DNA from: Monoplex corrugatus
Taxonomy: Eukaryota > Mollusca > Gastropoda > Littorinimorpha > Ranellidae
Direction: 5' to 3'
Length of the DNA stretch: 64,000 nucleotides
Assembly: GCA_030674185.1 (NCBI GenBank)
Contig: CM060312.1
Span: 35,268,862 to 35,332,861 of the forward strand
Shown: positions 56,655 through 64,000 of the stretch, piece by piece
How the letters are laid out: every line of letters starts with the position of its first letter
Numbering within the stretch: position 1 is the stretch's first letter
Translations under genes and position numbers: made by a program
Notes under the pieces: model-generated
Databases searched by the model: none
What the model was told of the DNA's origin: nothing
The model's input: only the letters and a program-made list of their open reading frames with translations

Positions 56655-57540
56655 AAGATAGTTATGTGAAAGGCATTGTGGTAAATAATGAAGAACATAA
56701 AATATCTCAGTTTGCTGATGACACTTAGTTAATCGATAATGGAGATAAACTATCTTTTGAGAGAAATCTATACACCTTGTTTTAAAATTCGGAAGCGTTT
56801 CATGGTTTTCAATTAATTCTGACAAAACGAAGGCAGTCTGGTTAGGAAATAAAAAGGGATCAAATATTAGATATATGCAGCATCTAAATATACACTGGAA
56901 TCCCAAAAGATTCAAAATTTTTGGTGTTTGGTTTACAAATGATGTAAACAGATGTGAAGAAATGGATTATTTAGAAAAAGATCAGACGCAAAAGCTCTGT
57001 TTAACGTCTGGGTGAAAAGAAGTATAACACCTCCAGGAAATGTTGCGGTATTAAAATCTCTTATCTTATCCAAACTAATTCATCTGTTGATTTTGCTCCC
57101 AGATCCGCCGGACGAATTTGTGAAAATCTTCAGAAGATGTGTTTTTCGTTTATCTGCCAAAGCAAATGTGACAAAATCAAAAGAAAAACGACCCCAAAAA
57201 GCATACCAAAGGAAGGCTTAAACATACCAGATATTAAGAAATTTATTACAGCCTTAAAACTGTCCCGTCTGAGAAAGTTTAAAACGACAGAACACAAATG
57301 GAAAATGTTTCTAGTGAAGTCTACCCTTTTGTAAATGAAATAGAAAAAAATATGGTTCAAACTGAGGATTACACAAAGCCATGATAACGTATTCTGGAAA
57401 CACATTTATAAAGCATACAATGATTTCTGCAGAAGTATAAGATTAATGTCACCGACATATTTACTTTCAGAACCGATATTATTTAATGAAAAAAAATCGG
57501 AAACAATGTAATAAAATCTATTGATTGTATTGAAAGAGGG
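56655..57540 (+). mobile_element. L1-like LINE RT C-terminal remnant
   Basis: YVKGIVVNNEEHKISQFADD at 56663 carries motif C. It is followed by a decayed thumb region and LSKLIHLLILLPDPPDEFVK (57066), then IPKEGLNIPDIKKFITALKL (57200), an order typical of L1-like elements in invertebrates. Multiple stops. Confidence 0.65.
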
Positions 57541-57637
57541 GGAGAGGGGGTTGTTGTATTCCACATTTTTTATATGATAACGGATCATTTATGACACATG
57601 ATGACATTAACAGAAAATACAATGCAAATGCGAATTT

Positions 57638-57639
<2 letters not shown>

Positions 57640-57722
<83 letters not shown>
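57640..57722. repeat. (AT)n microsatellite
   Basis: Almost pure AT with one AA break. Confidence 0.97.
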
Positions 57723-57726
<4 letters not shown>

Positions 57727-57871
57727 TTTCTTACAAGTTCACTCAACTCTTCCAGTGACGGTATGGGAGACTACATGTAGGCACACAAAAACCTATATTC
57801 TGGAAAGGTTTTGAAATGCGGAGGGGGTAGGTAACTTTGAAACGTAACCACTTCTTTTGTTATTGATGTAT

Positions 57872-58393
57872 AAAGCCCGGCCGACTGCGTAGAGCCATAT
57901 CAGGGCTATAATAATCGCTTCAAAACACAAAACTTCAGCAGGAAAAAAAAAGAAAAGAAAATAAAGAACACATATCAATGCATTCGCGCACATAATCTAA
58001 GGACATGCCCCTGGCTTTGACCACTCCGTTCAATTTATCGCACACGGGATTTAAAAAACACACCTGAATACAAATTCAAGCATACCTAAGGACACCAAAA
58101 CATATATAAAAACGGGCCTAAATTACCTCAAATTGCTTCCGTATATATCATCTCACTAGAGCCAAAAATGCACTTAATACATGTACTCAATTATCAATCC
58201 TAAGAAAAAGTCGGCCTACGCAAGACTTTACCGAACACGTACAGGTGAATGGACCAGCAAGGCAGAAAATGATAGGAAGAAATGACAGAAAGCAAAGGAA
58301 CAAGGCAGAAACAAAGGGAGTGACAGAAAAGAGGACATTTCTAGCACAGAATTTCCAGAAGGTGGGGATACTATTTATACTGAAAGAGCCCCC
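57872..58393 (-). repeat. Dispersed repeat family A, copy 3
   Basis: The reverse complement runs from GGGGGCTCTTTCAGTATAAA at 58393 to CTCTACGCAGTCGGCCGGGC and TTTA at 57872. It aligns end to end with copy 2 and from about position 70 with copy 1. Both ends agree with copy 2, giving an element of about 520 bp. Confidence 0.87.
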
Positions 58394-58439
58394 GATATCC
58401 TCACGGGGAAACGTTGCCATCATTAATAAAGGTTGAAGC

Positions 58440-58895
58440 ACTAACCCTTTGACTCCCGCATCCTATCCACCAACTGCAAAAACTTAACCCTTTGACTCCC
58501 TCACCCTATCCACCAGCTTGCTACAGGAAGCTGGTGGATAGGATGAAGGAGTCAAAGGGTTAAGTTTCTGCTTTGCTAGCCTGGTTGACAATACATGATG
58601 CTGGTGGACATGGTGCGGGAGTCAAAGGGTTAAAATGGGCGGCAAACAGGAAGCTGGTGGATAGGATGAAGGAGTCAAAGGGTTAAGTTTCTGCTTTGCT
58701 AGCCTGGTTGACAATACATGATGCTGGTGGACATGGTGCAGAGTCAAAGGGTTAAAATGGGTGGCAAACAGGAAGCTGGTGGATAGGATGAAGGAGTCAA
58801 AGGGTTAAGTTTCTGCTTTGCTAGCCTGGTTGACAATACATGATGCTAGTGGACATGGTGCGGGAGTCAAAGGGTTAAAATGGGCAGCAAACGAG
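58440..58895. repeat. Inverted plus tandem array of GGAGTCAAAGGGTTAA elements
   Basis: Left part: two copies on the - strand (TTAACCCTTTGACTCCC at about 58443 and 58484). Right part: about three tandem units of 123 bp on the + strand, each with two GGAGTCAAAGGGTTAA-type elements alternating with CTGGTGGATAGGATGA and CTGGTGGACATGGTGC. The boundary at about 58518-58528 forms an inverted repeat with arms of about 37 bp. The peptide frames are not conserved. Confidence 0.9.
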
Positions 58896-59260
58896 CCTTT
58901 TTGAGGGTGGAGTTGAACTGGAGACATCATGTCTCGACTCCATGGCTCTTTCAACTTAACCAGTTAACCCGCTGAAAATCGTCAATATTGGAATAATTGT
59001 TCTTCGTTCTTTCTTTGATTTAACGTCTTTTCACTATAAGTGATATTAGACGGGGGAGGGGGGGAGGGGGGAATAAAAAAAAAAGAACAAAATAAAATGT
59101 AGAACGATAGTTGGACGGGTTGGATTTGGGCAGAGGGAAGACTGAGGAAAAAGACATTAGTAGGTGGGGGAACAGTAAAATGGAACGAGAACTTAACTCT
59201 AACAATTAACTTCAACAACGTGAAGGGAAATTGTAACACTAAAACACAAACCGAATAAAG

Positions 59261-59599
59261 TTAAAGTAATGCATTAACAGGACTGTGAACTAATGATTCT
59301 GAAATTCTAACTAACAAAGATCGATCTGATGTAATTTTTTGGAAATGATTTTGAGAATACTTTTCTTGAGTAAACATTTTCGGTAAAAAAGAGCGTTGCA
59401 TTTTGCAGTAGAATAAACAGTGAAACAGTGTGAACTGTTCGCCGCAAATACACTTGACATTTTTACAATATTTTGTTTTCAATGCGTTTAGCTGAATACG
59501 AAAACAAACAGCAACAATCGATCTCAAATGATACATGAAAAAATACTGCAATTTTTTACATACATTTTGAACGGTAAGTTTTATCATTTGTTGTGACAC
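59261..59599 (-). pseudogene. LINE C-terminal Cys/His motif
   Basis: Immediately follows the RNase H frame after a stop. KYCKNVKCICGEQFTLFHCL and FYC match the CxxxxCxCG...H....C zinc-binding-like tail seen in many I-type LINEs. Confidence 0.7.
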
Positions 59600-59602
59600 A
59601 AA

Positions 59603-60859
59603 CTATTCATATGAATGTTCATGAAATCGAGTCCATGAGGCTGATTCGAGCAAGTTGCACGCTTCTTTTACGGAGGTATGAACATGTAATTCTATAACAT
59701 TATCAGAATTCTGGGCGCCTTGCTTAACTGCTCTGTCAACTACTTCGTTGCCGTGAAGACCAACGTGAGAAGGCACCCAACATAAACTGATATCTGTACC
59801 TTTGACCCTTAAACGATGTATAAGATGATTTGCCTCAGTAATTAAATCAGGTCTTGTGTCGGCATCAAAAGACCGTAAGGTATATAATACAGATTTTGAG
59901 TCAACAAAGAGAATTACTTTGAAAGACATGGGTTTAAAACTTACTAGATAATGCAATGCTTGATTAACAGCGACTAATTCTGCTGTAAAGATAGATATGT
60001 TTGCCCCAACGAAAAATGACTTTTTTATTTTAAATTTTGGAACATAAAATGCTGCTCTAGCACGTTTATTTTCTAAGACTGATCCATCGGTAAAAATGTG
60101 AAGGTGGGTACAGTATTTTTGATCGATGTGTTCTCTTGCTGTGGATATCGAAATGTTGACGTTTTCAGATTTCTTAGCGTCTGTATAATCAATATCAAAA
60201 GAAGCTTTTAGCATTTCCCATGTAGGGATAGGCGTTGTTGATGGTGTCTCAACTATTTCATCCATATTTAAGTTAGACTGTTTGACCAAGTCAGATATGT
60301 AAGTTGCAACAGTCATTTGTGATGAAATGCTTTTTGCTCGCTTTGGAAAGTCAACATCAGACCTGATTTTAATTTCCTTACTCACAAAATTGTCCGTTTG
60401 TGAAGTAATTCTAACTGCAAATTTTGCTGTCGCTAGCTCACGATAGTTGTTCAGAGGCAGAATTCCAGCAACTTTGTATGTTTCCAGATTAGAGGCATGA
60501 GTAGGGACACCTAGAGCAATTTTAATACTTTTGCAGTCTAAGCTTTGTATCATCTTTAATAAATAGTTTGGTGCACTGAAGAACACTTCTTGCGCATAGG
60601 ATAATTTAGATCGTACAAGTGCTGTTGATAGATGAATTAGTATGTTCGTATCCATTCCCCAAGGTAATCGGCTTATTATCTTTAGAAAATTTATGGCTTT
60701 TCTTGCTTTTGTTGAAATATAATCAAAATGGACATTCCAGTTTAATTTCGATGTCATAAAGACTCCCAGAAATTTTACAACCTGTTTGTAATGTAACACT
60801 TCACCAAGCAATCTGAAAGTAGGCAAGTTACTTAAAGTACCACCAGAATTAAATAGCAA
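59603..60859 (-). pseudogene. LINE RT thumb and RNase H domain
   Basis: An open frame of 418 codons. VVKFLGVFMTSKLNWNVH begins the thumb. In the RNase H part, THLHIFTDGS (about 60110), IFTAELVAVNQAL, ILFVDSKSVLYTL and WVPSHVGLHGNEVVDRAVK supply the D-E-D and H/D active-site residues, all intact. This is the best-preserved part of the element. Confidence 0.9.
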
Positions 60860-60901
60860 TTAAATAGTTAGTTTTTTCCGCTGACAACGACAGACCATTT
60901 T

Positions 60902-61956
60902 CTAACATATAGTTTCCAAGATTATCAATATCAGATTGATACAACTTCCTAATGTAATTCTGTGCTCTCTGTGGAGTGTCTTTTTTAAAGTAATATTCAT
61001 CCAAATACATATATCATCAGCGTACTGTGCCAAAACAACACGATTTGAGAGTGCTTTAGGAAGACCCTGTATAAGGATATTAAATAAAAGCGGTGCTATC
61101 ACTGAACCTTGTGGAATTCCCATATCAAGATGTCGTGAAGTAGAATAACTAGTTCCCACTCTTGCCTGAATAGTTCTATTGGCTAAAAAAGACTTAATAT
61201 AATCATACATATTGCCAGATAAACCAACAGATTTCAGCTTGTACAATAAACGCGTATGCCAAACTTGATCGTAAGCTTTTTTCACATCAAAAAAAGTAGC
61301 TAAAAGACTTTTTCTGCGGGCAAACTGTTTCTTGATGTGAGTGGTAAGTTTAATCAGGTACTCAACTGTAGATCTCCCTTTTCTAAAACCAGCCTGATTT
61401 ACTGGAATAACGTTATTTTTATCACAGTAATGTACGTCTGTTTTAATACCAATTTTTCCAATAGTTTGCTCGTATGGGACGTCAACGCAATAGGTCTGTA
61501 ACTGTTTTTATTGTTTTTAGGCTTTCCTGCTTTTAATACTGGTATAACAACAGACTTTTGCCATAATTGTGGTATAGTTCCACCAACCCAGCATTTCTGA
61601 AAAATTTTGTGTAAAAAAATAATATAGTTTTCTGGAAGATGTTTAATCATTTCAGTTGAAACTGCATCGACACCTACCGAACTCCTTTTGTTGTGTAGAG
61701 ACAAGATAGTGTTTTTTAACTCTTCTAAGGTGATTGGAGAATTAAACCAGCGATCATTCTGAGGTATTGGATCAGTGTAGATAGGGTTGTTAGCTGCCAT
61801 TTCCCTGTAGTGTTTGCAGGTAGGAGTCAAACCATCTACTTTACTATTTTCGGCAAAAAGTTCCACAAAAGTTTCAGCTTTGTCCATGTCGGAAGGAAAT
61901 TTGTGACATGTGTCAATCATTATTGGACATCCAGGTAAGTTGGCTCCATTTTTCAT
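60902..61956 (-). pseudogene. LINE reverse-transcriptase domain
   Basis: Residues NSYRPIALTSHTSKLLEKLV (about 61530), then after a frameshift (about 61410) QAGFRKGRSTVEYLIKLT, FFDVKKAYDQVWH (motif A), MGIPQGSVIAPLLFNIL (motif B) and YADDICIW (motif C, about 61025). The catalytic Asp residues are intact. A further frameshift follows motif C at about 60980. Confidence 0.85.
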
Positions 61957-63086
61957 TGATTCATTTTTGTCCAGACTTTATGGAAATCCTTGAAATCTGA
62001 AATTTCTTTTGTGCAGTATGCCCAATAATTTTTCTTTGCTTCAGCGATGATTTTATTACACTGGGTGTTAGTTTTTTTCATTTTCATATGATCTTCAGGT
62101 TTCCTGCTTTTGATGTAGATTTTGTATTTCTCTTTTTTATACTGAACTGCTTGCTCACATGCCTCCGTCCACCAAACATTACCCAAACGGTTATTGGACT
62201 TAAAAGTTTTGAGTTTCGGGATGGAAAGGTCTGCAGCAGCTAGAACTGACTCCTGGAATTTAGAAAACATAACGTCTACATTTTCACTTTCATAATGTGT
62301 GAAATCTCGATTAGCAAGAGCAGTCTGAAACAAGGACCAATCAGCGCGTGTATAATTATATTTTGGTATAATATCAGGAATGCTGTCTTTCATCCTGATG
62401 TTTTCGTTTGTTAGTGTTATGAGGATAGGTAAGTGATCACTTCCTAAAGTATCTGTGTGAGTGTCCCAGGTACAGCAGGGTACTAATTCTGGTGAGATTA
62501 AAGACAGATCGATGGCTGTTGCCCTATGTTTGGAATCATCAGGAATTCTAGTGACACTCCCATCATTCAAAAGTTAAAGCGAACTGTCAACTATATTTTC
62601 TACTAAACGATTGCTTGTCACAGTACAGCAATCTTTTTCCCAAAACGGGGAGTGGGAATTAAAGTCTCCACCTATTAGCCATTTACCGTGCTGCAGATCA
62701 GGAATCGTGCGCAGCCATTCTGTGTTGTGGTCATTTAGACCTGTTGGCAGGTAGACTGACAAAACGTTCAGGATAAAAGAATTACTGAATTGTACTGTAG
62801 CGGCATAAGCGTGTAAGTCTTCAGTTGACGTTAAAACTGGGGAAGTAAATATGTGATATTGTAACTCTTTAAGTATGTATATCGCAGTGGCTACTTTCTT
62901 CCCGGGATTCCCATAGGAATACACTGGTGGATAATAGTAATTTTGGAAATTGGGAAGTTTGGTTGGTATAACATTAAGCGACTGCAGAATCAAGACTTCA
63001 CACTGATTTGAGGCGAGGAAATGTTCCAGGTATGCTGAATTGGTGGAAATAGACCTACAATTCCACTGTAAAAAATTGATTTTCAT
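61953..63086 (-). pseudogene. LINE endonuclease domain and linker
   Basis: The frame starts MKINFLQWNCRSISTNSAYL. GGDFNSHSPFWE and LGSDHLPILIT match APE-type endonuclease motifs. The catalytic Glu expected in an LQE block is replaced (reads EVLILQS). An in-frame TAA at about 62576-62574 splits the domain, with coding resuming at once in the same frame. A Trp-rich linker and Lys-rich helix follow to a frameshift at about 61955. Confidence 0.8.
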
Positions 63087-63465
63087 TGTTGGCTAATCCC
63101 TTATCTTCAATTAACGGTGATTTGTTTGAAAATCACGTATGCTTTGGTTTTCTGTGTACGAGGAAAATGGGAGGGGGGGGGGGAATGATTACTTTTACTA
63201 CGAAGTAAAGGTAGAAAAAAATGAGTAAAACTATGGAGAAAAGAAGTCCTACTAATCAAGATAAGAGTTTGATCTAGAACAGAAACAAATTATAAATAGA
63301 TTAAACAATAGTATACACGCCTTCAAATGTACAGAGATTACAGTCTGAGTCCTGACTGACTTAATTCTAGTGTTTTTACACTTTCACCAAGAGAACTATC
63401 AGAGATGACGAGGAAAAAGTCCTGTGACATGAAACGTTGGTCACTGTAGATCTACTACGATTCAT
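63087..63465. other. Spacer between LINE ORF1-like and ORF2 remnants
   Basis: No coding signature. A G run at 63171-63182. Confidence 0.4.
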
Positions 63466-63768
63466 TCAAAACATGTTGTATGACAGCCACCACGGTTCAT
63501 AGCTGTCAAAATAGGGGAACGGTCCTCGGGGGAATTTAGAGGCGTGTGGCCGTGAAGATCGTGATCCTCCTGGTCTCCTAGGGGTCTCCCAAAATAGATC
63601 CCGAACGTGTCTTCCAAGGTTCCCCGCTATCACGCTGCTTCCTCTGGCGGTGGGGTGAATATTGTCGTGTAGAAACTGGATAATTGTGTTAGCCGCTAGC
63701 CGCACCGTGTTGTTGCCATAGTAACATAAGAAACGGTCAGGAACTGTTTCCGCTTTCATGACCAACAC
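63466..63768 (-). pseudogene. Possible LINE ORF1 C-terminal fragment, SGNH-esterase-like
   Basis: An open frame of 100 codons with FLHDNIHPTARGSSVIAGNL, whose D-x-x-H (DNIH) resembles the last catalytic block of SGNH/GDSL hydrolases. Such esterase-like domains occur in ORF1 of several LINE clades. It lies on the same strand as, and about 380 bp upstream of, the ORF2 start at 63086. The N-terminal Ser block is not in the frame, so it is truncated. Moderate support only. Confidence 0.45.
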
Positions 63769-63795
63769 TAAGCTTTCTTCTTGAGTGTTCTTCTT

Positions 63796-63796
<1 letters not shown>

Positions 63797-63840
<44 letters not shown>

Positions 63841-63845
63841 GTGTG

Positions 63846-63879
<34 letters not shown>

Positions 63880-64000
63880 CCGCGCCCTTGTGAATGTGTG
63901 TGTATGTGTGTGTATGTATGTGTGTGTGTGTGTTTGTATGTGTGTGTGTGTGTGTTTGTGTGCATGTGTAATTGTGTGTGTTTGTGTGTGTGAATTGTGT
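63797..64000. repeat. (TG)n microsatellite, continues past the window edge
   Basis: Long TG tract with TTG, GCCCGCGCCC and TATG interruptions. Confidence 0.97.

Larger units (their letters stand above)
59005..63086 (-). mobile_element. I-superfamily-like LINE, nearly full ORF2 with RNase H
   Basis: Endonuclease, reverse transcriptase, RNase H and a C-terminal Cys/His motif occur in that order on the - strand over about 3.8 kb, with roughly five frame disruptions. A domain order of endonuclease-RT-RNase H is characteristic of the I/Nimb/Ingi-type LINEs; the exact clade is not resolved. The 3' end near 59005-59053 carries a small hairpin (CACT-ATA-AGTG) and the ending GACGTTAAATC, also present as a short remnant at 43601-43648. 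An ORF1 remnant may lie upstream (63466-63768). Confidence 0.82.

Noticed and set aside
58440..58560. Interstitial telomere repeats (TTAACCC-like)
   Set aside because: The 7-mer occurs only as part of a longer TTAACCCTTTGACTCCC element and is not tandem at 6 bp.

Overview
The window reads as nuclear DNA of an invertebrate animal, most likely a marine mollusc or another lophotrochozoan. The evidence is spliced genes with GT/AG introns, a rhodopsin-class receptor, a secreted chitin-binding (CBM14-like) protein, several LINE clades, tRNA-derived SINEs, a mariner element, a Gypsy remnant and very many long (AC)n/(TG)n tracts. There is no operon, rRNA or intact tRNA gene. The species is an inference; nothing in the sequence fixes it.

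Only two host genes can be supported. The first is a four-exon class A GPCR on the + strand, 16085-23846, with matching splice phases and a predicted 806 residues. It has an unusually long third intracellular loop. Its introns hold an LTR remnant, two LINE fragments and microsatellites. The second is a five-exon gene on the - strand, 42489-32135, with a predicted 218 or 223 residues. It encodes a secreted protein with repeated four-cysteine chitin-binding modules. Its introns carry a nearly full-length L2/CR1-like LINE, an RTE-like LINE tail, a SINE and a copy of an unclassified dispersed repeat.

Layout. 0-16 kb: a large palindrome of hairpin units next to an antisense reverse-transcriptase remnant, two unrelated 65-bp minisatellites, an inverted repeat, an RTE-like LINE and a 36-bp minisatellite. 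16-24 kb: the GPCR. 24-32 kb: LINE debris, GAA-rich blocks, an antisense Gypsy gag-protease-RT remnant and trinucleotide arrays. 32-42.5 kb: the chitin-binding gene. 42.5-53 kb: SINEs, LINE pieces and a SINE nested in a LINE with a visible target-site duplication. 53-58.9 kb: a 2-kb satellite that changes gradually along its length, a mariner with both terminal repeats, and further LINE pieces. 59-64 kb: a large I-superfamily-like LINE (endonuclease, reverse transcriptase, RNase H) with an SGNH-like ORF fragment upstream, then a (TG)n tract.

The points most worth a second look are hammerhead-ribozyme-like cores inside two separate inverted repeats, a four-copy dispersed repeat family of about 520 bp, the atypical GPCR, the coordinated cysteine loss and possible missing exon in the chitin-binding gene, and a nuclear-receptor-type palindrome. 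I did not find a convincing new multi-gene system.
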